A stretch of DNA of 64,000 nucleotides from Pandoraea horticolens (GCF_902459555.1 NZ_CABPSM010000009.1:62001-126000), one strand, 5' to 3'; positions 50,216 to 59,610 are shown, counted from the stretch's first letter. The notes: generated by a model from the letters alone, not told the origin. Numbers and translations: made by a program.

Positions 50216-51090
50216 GACGAGACGTGGTGGATTACGTGGTAAGCCACTACGGATTGACGATGAGGCGGGCCTGTCGGCTCGTGAAGCAACCGCGCAGCGT
50301 CCAGTATTACCGGAGCGTCAAAGATCCCCGTCGGGAGCTGCGTGCACGCATGCGCGAGATTGCCCACACGCGTGTGCGCTACGGCTATCGGCGTGTTCAC
50401 GTGCTGTTGCTCCGCGAGGGCTGGCAGTTGGGCAAGAACCAGGCGTATCGGCTGTATTGCGAAGAGCAATTGCAGTTACGTTCGAAGTTGCCGAAGCGAC
50501 GAAAGATGGTTGTGACGCGAGTGGCGAAGATCGTGCCGGCCAAACCGAACGACGCGTGGAGTATGGATTTTGTGGCCGACCAGCTAGCTGATGGTTCGAA
50601 GTTCCGCACCTTGACGATCGTGGACGTCTTCACGAAAGAAGCATTGGACATCGAAGTCGGACAGCGTTTGAGAGGCGAACACGTGGTGTCAGCACTGAAT
50701 CGTATCGCCGTCAGACGCGGAGCTCCGCGACACCTGTTCGTGGACAATGGCAGCGAATTTTCCGGGCGCCTGCTCGACATGTGGGCGTACCACTACCGAG
50801 CAAAAATCGACTTCAGCAGGCCCGGTAAGCCGACGGACAATTGCCACATTGAGACGTTTAACGGATCATTCCGCGATGAGTGCTTGAACCTACATTGGTT
50901 CGAAACGCTGGGCGAAGCCAAGGCGATTGTCGAGGCGATTGTCGAGGCGATTGTCGAGGCGTGGCGCCGGGATTACAACGAGAGCCGTCCTCACTCTGCT
51001 CTCAAAGAGTTGGCACCAGCCGAATTCGCCCGTCAACTGGTGCTTTCATCGGGTTCAACCGAACCCGAAACGCCGGAAAACTCGCTCTAG
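50197..51090 (+). CDS. IS3-family transposase OrfB (DDE integrase domain)
   Basis: A 297-residue integrase-type catalytic subunit. DDE residues are visible in 'AWSMDFVADQL' (D), 'HLFVDNGSEFSG' (D) and 'NCHIETFNGSFRDECLN' (E). Near the C-terminus an in-frame run 'AIVEAIVEAIVEAWRRDYN' is longer than in relatives, where one such unit precedes 'WRRDYNESRPHSAL'; it is encoded by a 12-bp tandem repeat. The gene is otherwise intact, so the element may still be active if the insertion is tolerated. Confidence 0.9.
   Translation: MVRPALRRDVVDYVVSHYGLTMRRACRLVKQPRSVQYYRSVKDPRRELRARMREIAHTRVRYGYRRVHVLLLREGWQLGKNQAYRLYCEEQLQLRSKLPKRRKMVVTRVAKIVPAKPNDAWSMDFVADQLADGSKFRTLTIVDVFTKEALDIEVGQRLRGEHVVSALNRIAVRRGAPRHLFVDNGSEFSGRLLDMWAYHYRAKIDFSRPGKPTDNCHIETFNGSFRDECLNLHWFETLGEAKAIVEAIVEAIVEAWRRDYNESRPHSALKELAPAEFARQLVLSSGSTEPETPENSL
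50933..50968 (+). repeat. 12-bp tandem repeat, three copies, inside the transposase
   Basis: GCGATTGTCGAG is repeated exactly three times in frame, encoding A-I-V-E three times. This suggests slippage expansion from a single ancestral unit. Confidence 0.9.
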
Positions 51091-51100
51091 ATCTGGTCCG

Positions 51101-51453
51101 GAAATTCCAAGCGGATCAATCGAGGCCGTTCTCCAAGACTGAAACGGTCCGAAGAAATCAGGCAGGTCAGCGTCGCTCAATAACGTTCGAATCATCTCCA
51201 CCTATTCATGCAAAAGGCAAGATGGAAATACATTTCATCGAATGTCAACAGACTATAGGTCGCACTCAAACTACCTGTTACACTGTGCGAGTTCGCGAGT
51301 CGCCGCAGTTCGAGACATCACCACAACTTGTGTTGTGCGACACACGGTCAGTATCTCCGGCGAGAGCATTTCCACGAAGCGGTGACGAGCAAAACGGTCA
51401 CCGGCCTGGCGTTTGAATTCGCTTCCCAACTCACCCCCCATAGGGAACACGCC
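51101..51453. other. Gap between IS and acyltransferase gene
   Basis: A 353-bp stretch of lower G+C than its neighbours. I see no gene or strong palindrome; a weak TTACACT-like -10 lies near 51277. It presumably contains the acyltransferase promoter. Confidence 0.45.
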
Positions 51454-52329
51454 TTGAAACGCATCAGCCTTGCGCTCATCGTGGCGGTGCTACGCGTATT
51501 TTCCGTACTTCCGTATCCATTTGTCGCCAGACTCGGGATGGTGGTCGGCACGGTCTTGTATGCGCTTCCTAGCCGCCGCAAGCATATCGTCCTCGTGAAC
51601 CTGCGTCTTTGCTTCCCCGACAAGACCAGCCTCGAACATCAGAAACTTGCAAGAACCCACTTCCGACACGTTGTCCGCAGCTATCTCGAGCGGGGCATCC
51701 AGTGGTTTGGCAGCGCGCAGTCGATTCAGAATATCGTTCAGCTCGACAGCAAGATCGATCTCGGCGACCCGGCCGCTCCGCCCACCATCTTCATGGGCTT
51801 TCACTTTGTAGGCATTGAGGTCGGGTGCATGCTCTATTCGACGCATCTTCCCGTTGCGTCGCTTTACACACGTATGTCGAGCACGGGCCTATGCGATCTG
51901 GCGAAGCGGCAACGCGGCCGATTCGGCGCAGAAATGATCGAGCGTGCGACCAGTGCCAAGAAGATCGTGGGATTGCTGCGTTCCGGCAAACCGGTCATGA
52001 TCGCGGCGGATATGGACCAAGGCGTCGACAACTCCGTTTTTGTCCCCTTCTTCGGGGTTCCCGCCTGCACGCTCACGGCCGTTTCGCGTCTAGCGAGACT
52101 TGGGCGCGCACGGGTTGTGCCGTTCGTCACGGAGGTGCTCCCGAATTATCAAGGGTACAAGCTGACGATTTTCGAGCCGCTCGCACACTTCCCGTCGGGA
52201 AACGATGTGGTTGACGCACGCCGCATGAATGCGTTCCTTGAGGAACAGATCGTCAAATTTCCCGAGCAGTACTACTGGGTGCACCGGCGCTTCAAGCACC
52301 GGCCATCGGGCATGGCATCGGTGTATTGA
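51454..52329 (+). CDS. Lipid A biosynthesis acyltransferase (LpxL/HtrB family)
   Basis: A 291-residue inner-membrane acyltransferase. One N-terminal membrane segment is followed by the catalytic 'GFHFVGIEVG' (H-x4-[ED] variant: His then Glu), 'YTRMSSTGLCDLAKRQRGRFGAEMIERA', 'PVMIAADMDQG' and 'FPEQYYWVHRRFKHRP'. It adds a secondary acyl chain to lipid A. A TTG start at 51454 with AGGGAA upstream is chosen because it gives the usual family length; an in-frame ATG at 51328 would add 42 residues of poor character. Confidence 0.85.
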   Translation: MKRISLALIVAVLRVFSVLPYPFVARLGMVVGTVLYALPSRRKHIVLVNLRLCFPDKTSLEHQKLARTHFRHVVRSYLERGIQWFGSAQSIQNIVQLDSKIDLGDPAAPPTIFMGFHFVGIEVGCMLYSTHLPVASLYTRMSSTGLCDLAKRQRGRFGAEMIERATSAKKIVGLLRSGKPVMIAADMDQGVDNSVFVPFFGVPACTLTAVSRLARLGRARVVPFVTEVLPNYQGYKLTIFEPLAHFPSGNDVVDARRMNAFLEEQIVKFPEQYYWVHRRFKHRPSGMASVY

Positions 52330-52518
52330 CCGGTTCGCCTGATCGATACCAACGAACGTAGCGCGCTAATATTCATTAAAAAGCTACCTCGCGCTCGGTG
52401 TCGTCATCTTCCCCGCCAACTCGAACGTTCAACCTGACGTTGGCAAAACACAACAGTCACCGAGAAGTTACTAGGAGTGTTTACAGCTCGTTCAAAGCTG
52501 CCTACACTCCCATCAATT

Positions 52519-52537
52519 AATGCGAATCAATCTCATT
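52519..52537. promoter_or_regulatory. Fur-like box
   Basis: AATGCGAATCAATCTCATT; its core TGCGAAT-C-AATCTCA matches the 7-1-7 Fur consensus TGATAAT-N-ATTATCA at 10 of 14 positions. It is located about 285 bp before the siderophore receptor start, next to an A+T-rich tract. Confidence 0.6.
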
Positions 52538-52607
52538 ATTAATAAAACCGAATCGCAGCCGGGTGCACGGGGCACTTGAGCCGCTGAATCTTTGCTGGAA
52601 CACACGT

Positions 52608-52706
52608 ATGTCTACCGCTTTCCAGGCGCGCCAGCGTCTGCTCGTCACCGCCTTCGCCCTGGTGGCCGCCGGCAGCATGCATCTTGCCCATTCGCCGTTT
52701 GCCTGA
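52608..52706 (+). CDS. Possible 32-residue signal-peptide-like leader ORF
   Basis: ATG at 52608 opens 32 codons encoding MSTAFQARQRLLVTAFALVA and then a short polar end, looking like an orphan signal peptide. It lies between the Fur box and the receptor gene. It could be a leader peptide, the remnant of an exported-protein gene, or chance; no good ribosome site is seen. Confidence 0.25.
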   Translation: MSTAFQARQRLLVTAFALVAAGSMHLAHSPFA

Positions 52707-52820
52707 ATTCGACCAAACGGTAACCCCTGCCTTTAGCTCTTCTTCCTTGCCGGACTGTGCGTTGCCAACACGAGCGGCGCTGTCCAGCAGACAACTATTC
52801 TTCTATTAACAGCGCGTGTC

Positions 52821-55028
52821 ATGCCAGTAAAAACGAAGCACTACGATGCAAAACGGCGATATCACTTCCATGGAGGCGTCAAGGCACCCAAGCCCCACGT
52901 CCTTGTCTTGGTCCTGGCCACCGCGTTTTCTTCAGGGGTGCTCGCGCAAGGACCATCGGCGGCCGATGGCTCACCCAGTGACAGTCGACTGGCTGCGACG
53001 ACGGTAAGCGCATCCGCGTTGAGTGATACGGCGCCAGCACCGGGCGGTCAGATCGCCAGGGGAGGGCGCGTGGGGATACTGGGCGACAAAAGCGCCATGG
53101 AGACGCCGTTTTCGGTGACCAGCTACACGTCTGAACGTATCGAAAACCAGCAAGCCGTCACACTTGCAGAGGTATTGAACTCGGACCCGTCAGTGCGATT
53201 TACCGGCCAAATCGGCGGCGTCACCGACTCCTTCTTTATTCGCGGCTTTCCGATCAACGAGGGAAATTTATCCGAGGTCGCGTTCGACGGTGTGTATGGG
53301 GTGTCGCCGAACTATCATCTCTTTACCGAGTACATCGATCGCGTCGAAATACTGCGCGGCCCTGCCGCCTTGCTGTATGGCATGTCGCCTAACGGTGGCG
53401 TGGGAGGGGTGGTCAACATCGTGCCCAAACGAGCGTTGGCGAGGGATCTGACGCGGGTCACCGTGGACTACGCCACCAAGAGTCAAGCTGGCGTTGCGCT
53501 CGACGTCAGCCGCCGGTTCGGTGACGATCGTCAGTGGGGCATTCGCTTTAATGGCTTGCACCGCCAAGGCAGCACCGCACTGGACAATCAGTCCTCGCGT
53601 GCCGAAGTCGGCGCGCTGTCGCTGGACTATCACGGCACACGCCTGCGGGCCTCGCTTGACGTGATCGAACAGTACCAATGGGTCGATGCGCCCACCCGGC
53701 CATTTCTCGTCGCCGCCGGGATTCAGGTACCGTCTGCGCCGGGCGGTGCGCGAAACGTGACGCAAAAATGGGGCTGGTGGAAGTCCAACGATATCTCGAC
53801 ACTGGCGCACGTTGAGTACGATCTGTCGGATAACGTGACGGTGTTCGCCGATGCAGGTACTGCAAAATCCGACGTGGCGCGCCTTTCGGAACCCACACCG
53901 ACAATTCTGGACACGTTCGGCAACACTTCGGCGACTCCGCAGAACTGGAAGTTTCAAGTCAACCGCACGACGCTGGATACCGGTGTGCGGGGAACCTTCC
54001 ATACCGGCGACGTCTCGCACGCCGTGACCGCGCAAGCCAACTATTACACCGACCGTGTCGCGTCGGGTGCCAACGCCGGCACGGCCTTGCTGTCGAATAT
54101 CTACGCCCCGATGGATAGGCCGGAGCAGTTCATTGGCGCCCCTACGCGCGTGCCGTTGGGGTCGACCTCGACGCTATCGGGCGTTGCCCTGGCCGACACG
54201 ATCGGGATGTTCGCCGACCGACTGCAATTGACGCTTGGTGTGCGCGGCCAACAGGTCCGCTCGAACAACTACAACGCTGTCTCCGGCGCCGTTTCGACGG
54301 CCTACGACAAGAGTGCCATCACGCCGCTGGCGGGCATTTTGTTCAAGGCAACAGAGGATGTTTCGCTTTACGCCAACTACATCGAGGGTTTGAGTAAAGG
54401 CGATGTGGCGCCAACCACGGCGAGCAACGCGGGCGAGGTGTTTGCCCCATACAAGACCAAGCAAAAGGAGGTGGGTGTCAAGGTCGCAATGGGCGGCGTG
54501 ATCGCGACGCTCGCAGCATTCGAGATCACGAAGCCGAGCGGTTCGCTCAGCAACTCTGTGTTTAGCGTCAACAGCGAGCAACGCAATCGCGGCCTGGAAC
54601 TCACGATGGCAGGCGAGCCGTACGCGGGGCTGCGCCTGATCGGTGGTCTCACCTGGCTGAATGCACAGTTGACCAAGACGCCGAATGCCGCAACGCAAGG
54701 CAACCGCCCGGTCGGCGTGCCTCAGCTCATGGCCAATGCGGGCGTGGAGTGGGACGTGAAGTGGGTACCCGGCATGACACTGACCGGTGCACTGACGTAC
54801 ACCGCCGACGAGTATGTCAACCAGACCAACACCCAATCGGTGCCCTCATGGACAACCGTCGACTTAGGGGTGCGATATAAGACGAAGCTTGTCGGCAAAA
54901 GCACGACGTTCCGCGTTGGCGTGAACAACCTGTTCGATCGTCATTACTGGTCCGGTGTGGCATCGTACGGGACAATTTCTCTGGGGGCCCCACGCACCCT
55001 CTACGCCTCGGCCGCCGTGGACTTCTGA
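52821..55028 (+). CDS. TonB-dependent siderophore receptor (ferrichrome/hydroxamate type)
   Basis: A 735-residue outer-membrane receptor. It has a signal peptide with a long N-terminal extension, a plug domain ('SVTSYTSERIENQQAVTLAEVL', 'FFIRGFPIN', 'VEILRGPAALLYGMSPNGGVGGVVNIVPKRA') and a 22-strand barrel ending 'LGAPRTLYASAAVDF' with terminal Phe. The plug details resemble FcuA/FhuA-like receptors, but the ligand is uncertain. The upstream Fur box indicates iron repression. Confidence 0.92.
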   Translation: MPVKTKHYDAKRRYHFHGGVKAPKPHVLVLVLATAFSSGVLAQGPSAADGSPSDSRLAATTVSASALSDTAPAPGGQIARGGRVGILGDKSAMETPFSVTSYTSERIENQQAVTLAEVLNSDPSVRFTGQIGGVTDSFFIRGFPINEGNLSEVAFDGVYGVSPNYHLFTEYIDRVEILRGPAALLYGMSPNGGVGGVVNIVPKRALARDLTRVTVDYATKSQAGVALDVSRRFGDDRQWGIRFNGLHRQGSTALDNQSSRAEVGALSLDYHGTRLRASLDVIEQYQWVDAPTRPFLVAAGIQVPSAPGGARNVTQKWGWWKSNDISTLAHVEYDLSDNVTVFADAGTAKSDVARLSEPTPTILDTFGNTSATPQNWKFQVNRTTLDTGVRGTFHTGDVSHAVTAQANYYTDRVASGANAGTALLSNIYAPMDRPEQFIGAPTRVPLGSTSTLSGVALADTIGMFADRLQLTLGVRGQQVRSNNYNAVSGAVSTAYDKSAITPLAGILFKATEDVSLYANYIEGLSKGDVAPTTASNAGEVFAPYKTKQKEVGVKVAMGGVIATLAAFEITKPSGSLSNSVFSVNSEQRNRGLELTMAGEPYAGLRLIGGLTWLNAQLTKTPNAATQGNRPVGVPQLMANAGVEWDVKWVPGMTLTGALTYTADEYVNQTNTQSVPSWTTVDLGVRYKTKLVGKSTTFRVGVNNLFDRHYWSGVASYGTISLGAPRTLYASAAVDF

Positions 55029-55192
55029 TCTGGCTCGTGACACTGAGTGCCGCCGAAGTCCGATTTCTCTGTCAGGGACAACCACGGCGCGGCCTTGGGG
55101 GACTGAGTTGGTACTGGTTGCTGTGCGCCGTACCCCCACTGGCCAAGCGGCCGATGCCGAAGAGACCGTACCGAACGCCGGGAGCCGTCAAT

Positions 55193-56434
55193 CTATTCGC
55201 CTAGCAGCTCGGCCAAGGGCTGGAAATGCTCCACATGCTGCGAAACGACCTTCACGATGACGATGATCGGGATGCTCAGCAGCATGCCGGCAATTCCCCA
55301 GAGCCACCCCCAAAACAGCAGAGAAACGAAAATGGCGGCCGGGTTCATTCTGGCGATTCTTCCGGTAATCCACGTGGAGACAAACGTGCCGACGAGAACA
55401 GCAATGGCGAGCGATGCCCCTGAGACCAGAAGCGCCATCGAGAACGACTGGAACTGCAGATAAGCCGCCATACCGGTTGTCGCGGCCGTCACCCCCGGCC
55501 CCAGGTAGGGGACCACATGTAACAATCCCGCCGCCAGGGCCCATGCCCCCGCGCTATCCAGTCCGATCATGCGAAACGCGACCCACGTCAGCACGGCGAC
55601 CAGCAGGTTAGTGACAAGCATCATCAGCATGTATCGCTGGATGGAGTCGTTGATGTCGTCGAGGATGCGCACGGTGATCTTCTTCTTGGCCAGCGATGGT
55701 CCCGCCAAATGCACGAGCTTTTGCTTGAACGTGCCGCCGCTAACCAGGAGAAAGAACGCCAGCAGGATCACCGTCAGCGCTTGGGCAATGAATCCCAATG
55801 CCCCCATCGATCCGCCCCACAAGAAGGCGCTGAGCTTGAAAGCGGGTTGATCCAGCACGACATGCGTGACAGGTTGCCTCGGCGTCGAGGACAGGTCCGA
55901 GGCTTGGTTTGCCGCCGTCTCTATCGCGCCCGCTGCCGCTTTCATCTTCTGAAGATTGCCGAAAGTGCCGCTGTGCAGGTCAGCGAGCACGATCGAGAAC
56001 GTTCGCATGGCGGCCGGCAATTGTTCGACCACCCTGTCGATCTGATCGCGCAAAGGGTAGCTGCCGGACACGCACACGCCAATACCGGCGAGCATCACGA
56101 TGACGGCGCCGACCGAACGATTGATTTTGATTCGTGCCAACCAAACGACAAGGGGATTCAAAGTGTAGGCCAGCAAAATTGCGAGCAGCACCGGCACGAT
56201 AAACCGCTGTGCCCATTCCAGCGCGAACAGGATGGCGAGCGTGGCCAGAATGCCCAGTGCGAGACCGTGCGCGTCCACCGGCATACGCGGCGCAGAAGGC
56301 TCTGTGGAGGGCGCGGGGTTGCGTGTGGGCACAGTCAAGACAGCATCCGGTAGTTGGGCGATATTGTCGCCACGTCTTCCCCGACGTCCGAGAAGACGGG
56401 CAGCGCCCCGGCTGATCCATGCGAATGACCACAC
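55193..56434 (-). CDS. AI-2E family transporter (PerM/YdiK-like)
   Basis: A 413-residue inner-membrane protein with about eight membrane segments. It contains the family blocks 'VPVLLAILLAYTLNPLVVWLARIKI', 'GLLHVVPYLGPGV' and 'ISIPIIVIVKV'-like end ('LLSIPIIVIVKVVSQHVEH'). The name derives from one autoinducer-2 exporter; most members have unknown substrates or sodium/proton antiport activity. GTG start at 56434 with AGGAG at good spacing. Confidence 0.88.
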   Translation of the reverse strand: MWSFAWISRGAARLLGRRGRRGDNIAQLPDAVLTVPTRNPAPSTEPSAPRMPVDAHGLALGILATLAILFALEWAQRFIVPVLLAILLAYTLNPLVVWLARIKINRSVGAVIVMLAGIGVCVSGSYPLRDQIDRVVEQLPAAMRTFSIVLADLHSGTFGNLQKMKAAAGAIETAANQASDLSSTPRQPVTHVVLDQPAFKLSAFLWGGSMGALGFIAQALTVILLAFFLLVSGGTFKQKLVHLAGPSLAKKKITVRILDDINDSIQRYMLMMLVTNLLVAVLTWVAFRMIGLDSAGAWALAAGLLHVVPYLGPGVTAATTGMAAYLQFQSFSMALLVSGASLAIAVLVGTFVSTWITGRIARMNPAAIFVSLLFWGWLWGIAGMLLSIPIIVIVKVVSQHVEHFQPLAELLGE

Positions 56435-56641
56435 GGTGTGTCTCCTGATTCTTAGAGTGATGCCGGCAAATTCATGGGTGCCATCGGTTGAAGAGCAGGG
56501 GCACCCGGCCCCCTTGAGAGCAGCATTGGCTGCTATGAGAAAAGCAAAATGAACGCCGTCGCGACAAGCGGGAGTGCCGCGTCACTCGTCGCGATCACTT
56601 TCACTTCGCATTCATCGGGCGATGTTGCCGTTGGGTGCGAA

Positions 56642-57103
56642 CTATCGCGTGCCGACGGTCAACCCCGAGCTATCTATACGCGTGACGCCCTTCACATGCC
56701 CCGCAATGCGTTTCGCATCGTTGACGGCATCGCGACTGTCGAGCATCCCGCTCAGCGTGACCACGCCGTGGGTGGTCTTGACTTTGACGCTTGTGCCATC
56801 ACCGATGCTATTTGCGAGGAGCTCGGACTTCACTTTGGTGGTAATCCAACTGTCGGACACGACACGTTCCGAGTGATGCATGTCGGCCTTGACGTCAGAG
56901 GTCATGCTGCTGTCCGCAGCCTTTGCTGGTACGAGCAAGAGGCCAAGTGCCACCGCCAGACCGCCAGCAAGCGCGCCGCGCCAGGCGGAGCGATGCACGC
57001 GAACCATGGCCAGCAAGTGTTTCCTGGGCTTGAGCGTTGCCGGTAGCGCATCGACGGCGACCGATTCGGCAACAGCGGGAACAATGGGAATTTGGGCAGT
57101 CAT
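56642..57103 (-). CDS. Exported BON-domain protein (OsmY-like)
   Basis: A 153-residue protein. It has a cytosolic leader of about 40 residues, a hydrophobic export segment ('ALAGGLAVALGLLLVPAKAA'), then one BON domain ('DSWITTKVKSELLANSIGDGTSVKVKTTHGVVTLSGML'). It is probably periplasmic. ATG at 57103 follows GGAG. OsmY-like proteins respond to osmotic and envelope stress. Confidence 0.85.
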   Translation of the reverse strand: MTAQIPIVPAVAESVAVDALPATLKPRKHLLAMVRVHRSAWRGALAGGLAVALGLLLVPAKAADSSMTSDVKADMHHSERVVSDSWITTKVKSELLANSIGDGTSVKVKTTHGVVTLSGMLDSRDAVNDAKRIAGHVKGVTRIDSSGLTVGTR

Positions 57104-57400
57104 GGTGATCTCCGTATGACCACGGTGGCCTGGAGCGAACGCCGATATGACGTACGCGAGGCGAACCGGACACGACCGCTCGCACACGCGGGGCCGCGCT
57201 CAACCACAGGGCTGAGAAATTCAGCATGCGCGTACGCTTACCCCATGTCAGTTCGCTACCGAACCGACGGATTGTGTTTCACACGCGGTCTTTCAACGGT
57301 TTGCTCGTTGACGAACCTCTCGGGCGCGTACGTTGACGTACCGCATCCCGAGGCGCGTGGGCGTAGCTTGGGCATGTTACTCACGACTCGGGAGAAGGTC

Positions 57401-57988
57401 ATGCAAAGACGAAAATTCATTTGGGGCACCTCAGGTTCGATGATGGTGCTCGGACTGGCGCTCTCCGGCTGCACGACCACCAGCCCAACGAACGCCAGCG
57501 GGCAGCAGTTGGACAAGCGACATACGATTGACGCCGGCGTGGACTCGACTCTGACGCGGCTCTACGCCACGGCCAACGGCTCCCGCGAACTGGTACGTAA
57601 AGCGCATGGGGTATTGATCTTCCCATCGGTCATCGATGCGGGATTTGTGGTGGGGGGGCAGTACGGCGAAGGATCGCTGCGCGTTGCGGATCAAACCGTG
57701 GGCTACTACAGCACGGTGACGGGATCGATCGGCTGGCAGATCGGCGCGCAGTCCAGAGCGATTGTGCTGCTCTTCATGACGCAGGAATCGCTGAACCGGT
57801 TCCGCAATGCTGACGGATGGTCGGCCGGTGGAGACGCATCGGTTGCAGTGCTGAAGATCGGCGCCAATGGGAATGTCGATACCACGACGGCCAGCAGTCA
57901 GGTGAACGCATTTGTTCTGACCAACAATGGTCTGATGGCAGGTGCGTCGCTCGAGGGGACGAAGATCACAAGAATCAAATCGTTGTGA
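57401..57988 (+). CDS. SYLF/YSC84-domain lipoprotein
   Basis: A 195-residue protein with a lipoprotein signal (lipobox L-S-G-C at about residue 25) and a SYLF domain ('DAGVDSTLTRLYATANGSRELVRKAHGVLIFPSVIDAGFVVGGQYGEG', 'YYSTVTGSIGWQIGAQSRAIVLLFMT'). SYLF domains bind phosphoinositide-type or other lipids in eukaryotes; bacterial versions are periplasmic with unclear role. ATG at 57401 with GGGAG upstream; the long frame before it is not coding. A GTACGT/ACGTAC palindrome lies at 57328-57341. Confidence 0.87.
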   Translation: MQRRKFIWGTSGSMMVLGLALSGCTTTSPTNASGQQLDKRHTIDAGVDSTLTRLYATANGSRELVRKAHGVLIFPSVIDAGFVVGGQYGEGSLRVADQTVGYYSTVTGSIGWQIGAQSRAIVLLFMTQESLNRFRNADGWSAGGDASVAVLKIGANGNVDTTTASSQVNAFVLTNNGLMAGASLEGTKITRIKSL

Positions 57989-58046
57989 GACGCCACATAG
58001 CATCGAGCCCCCCAATGGGGGCCCGATCAGTTACGTATCCGGGAAG

Positions 58047-58241
58047 TTATTGTGAAGGGACGACCACCACTGTCCCCGGCGAATTCGTCCCTCTCGGTCC
58101 CATGTCACCCTGCATACCTGTCGCGCCGGTGTAGCCAGTATTGCCCGTGTTGCCCGTTGCCCCCTGCGGTCCGGCAGGTCCGGTACAGGCGCCGAAGGCG
58201 AGTACCGCCAGGACAGTGGTAATCAACTTTGCATATTGCAT
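58047..58241 (-). CDS. Small collagen-like lipoprotein
   Basis: A 64-residue protein. The lipoprotein signal peptide ends with lipobox F-G-A-C (Cys19), and then nine or so G-x-x triplets ('GPAGPQGATGNTGNTGYTG') form a collagen-like repeat before a Val-rich end. It is probably anchored in a membrane and surface-exposed. AAGGA precedes the ATG. Collagen-like repeats this short are unlikely to form long triple helices on their own. Confidence 0.7.
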   Translation of the reverse strand: MQYAKLITTVLAVLAFGACTGPAGPQGATGNTGNTGYTGATGMQGDMGPRGTNSPGTVVVVPSQ

Positions 58242-58301
58242 GATTCATCCTTCAATTTGATGTCGGGTGCCTATCCGCAGGGATAAGCAATGAAGATGGC
58301 A

Positions 58302-58736
58302 CTACAGCGGGTCGGACGGACGGTAATACGCGTCGATCGCCTGGGCCCAGGCCTGATCTGCCATGTCGGGCCAATGGTCTGGGTCAAATCCCGGGGCATT
58401 TTTTAGCCGGTCCTTGTCGACATCGAGAACAAAGCACTTGTTCTCTGTATCGAGCTTCAGTGCCTGCCAGGGCACCGCAAACAGTTTTTTCCCCATTCCC
58501 AAAAAACCGCCAAACGACAGTACGGCGTAACCGACCCTGCCGGCGCGCACATCAAGCATGATTTCCTTGATGTCGCCCAAGGCTTCACCGTGCTCGTTGC
58601 ACACACTATTGCCGACGAGCGTGTCTGCGCCCATCAGACTGGGGCCGGGCCCCTGCGCAGTGTTCGGGCCCGGTCCCGGGCTCGAAGCTCCGCGCGTTTT
58701 GTACATTCCGTACGTATCGCGATCTTCGTAGTTCAT
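58302..58736 (-). CDS. PRC-barrel domain protein
   Basis: A 144-residue soluble protein with a Gly/Pro/Ser-rich N-terminal region and a PRC-barrel ('LVGNSVCNEHGEALGDIKEIMLDVRAGRVGYAVLSFGGFLGMGKKLFAVPWQAL'). The barrel is related to the photosynthetic reaction centre H subunit and RimM; stand-alone versions are common stress proteins. ATG at 58736 follows GGAGAA. Confidence 0.87.
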   Translation of the reverse strand: MNYEDRDTYGMYKTRGASSPGPGPNTAQGPGPSLMGADTLVGNSVCNEHGEALGDIKEIMLDVRAGRVGYAVLSFGGFLGMGKKLFAVPWQALKLDTENKCFVLDVDKDRLKNAPGFDPDHWPDMADQAWAQAIDAYYRPSDPL

Positions 58737-59109
58737 ATTGCATTCTCCACTCAGTGCACCAGACCTCACGGCATGGCGGGTTACTCGTCGGAAAGCTGCA
58801 CCGAGGCAGTCGTATTGCCAGCTTTTCAGACCGACGAACGCGCCCACTCAAGGGGCCGAAACTGTCGCTCGTAACCAGTCCATCGGCAGTCTCATTCAGA
58901 GGCTAGAGGAGGGCTCACGCCATGTCTGTCCGATAGCGAACAATCCGTTGATACGGGCGGGCGCAGCGGATGGTCCTGCGGCGAACAGACACATCCACGT
59001 TGAAGGGCGACTCGAGACACACCGTGAAACTACGCGACACTTCGACACAGCTTCACGTCGCGCGCGTTGACGGGGGGCGACACCGGTGATTATTGCTCGT
59101 GAGCGCTGA
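58737..59109. other. Intergenic region with no recognised gene
   Basis: A 373-bp gap between the PRC-barrel and exported-protein genes, both on the minus strand. Open frames here lack ribosome sites and family signals. I see no repeat or clear promoter. Confidence 0.45.
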
Positions 59110-59541
59110 TTATCGGGACCAGAGGAACGTTTGATGAGCATGGGCGCGACTCGAGACGTTGACGGCATGCTTTTCCATGACGCCCTCGTAACTCGCGGTA
59201 ACCGTGTAGCGCCCATCCGGAAGCGACGCCAGCATGAAGGGCCCATCGGACTGCGTCGTCAGAATCATGTTCCCGCGACTATCTGAAATCGTTACGGGGA
59301 TATCCGAGAGATATTCATTGCCGTTGTTTGCCGTTCTTCCGACAAAGGTCAGAACGAGCGGGTAATTGTGCATGGCATCCTTGATCGCCAGGGATTGCTC
59401 CAGTCCGATCCCCCCCGACAGGTACTTCACCGCTCCGGACTGCTGTATTGGCGGCAGGGTGACTTCCGCCGCCATGACCACGCCCAAGCTCAATGTCAGC
59501 CCGATGGCTGCGCAAAGTCGCAAGATGTATTGATGTTTCAT
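59110..59541 (-). CDS. Exported protein with carboxypeptidase-regulatory-like domain
   Basis: A 143-residue protein with a signal peptide ('AAIGLTLSLGVVMAAE') and a beta-sandwich domain: 'VKYLSGGIGLEQSLAIKDAM', 'EYLSDIPVTISDSRGNMILTTQSDGPFMLASLPDGRYTVTASYEG'. It is a paralog of the protein at 43889-44359, sharing the G-G-I-G motif and 'SDGPF...LP.G.Y.V' core. Start after GGAG at 59541. Function unknown. Confidence 0.75.
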   Translation of the reverse strand: MKHQYILRLCAAIGLTLSLGVVMAAEVTLPPIQQSGAVKYLSGGIGLEQSLAIKDAMHNYPLVLTFVGRTANNGNEYLSDIPVTISDSRGNMILTTQSDGPFMLASLPDGRYTVTASYEGVMEKHAVNVSSRAHAHQTFLWSR

Positions 59542-59610
59542 ATCGATCTCCAAAGGGGGCGATTACGCATTCGCCGCTATCGGTGACGCCTAATTCTCAT
59601 TTGCATGCCG

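Larger units (their letters stand above)
49873..51100 (+). mobile_element. IS3-family insertion sequence
   Basis: Two overlapping transposase frames are flanked by imperfect inverted repeats of about 28 bp: left from 49874, GGACCGATCTGAGCG..., and right (complement of 51099-51072), GGACCAGATCTAGAG.... The pentamer GAAAT occurs at 49866-49870 and 51101-51105 and may be the target duplication, although the ends are not fully determined. About 1.23 kb, normal for the family. A fragment of a related element is present near 63033. Confidence 0.8.
52330..52820. other. Upstream region of the TonB receptor gene
   Basis: A 491-bp gap. It holds a Fur-like box (52519-52537) in an A+T-rich stretch and one short signal-peptide-like frame (52608-52706). 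Nothing else is recognised. Confidence 0.5.

Noticed and set aside
53268-54035. 255-residue minus-strand frame inside the TonB receptor gene
   Set aside because: Antisense shadow of a well-supported coding gene; no family resemblance.
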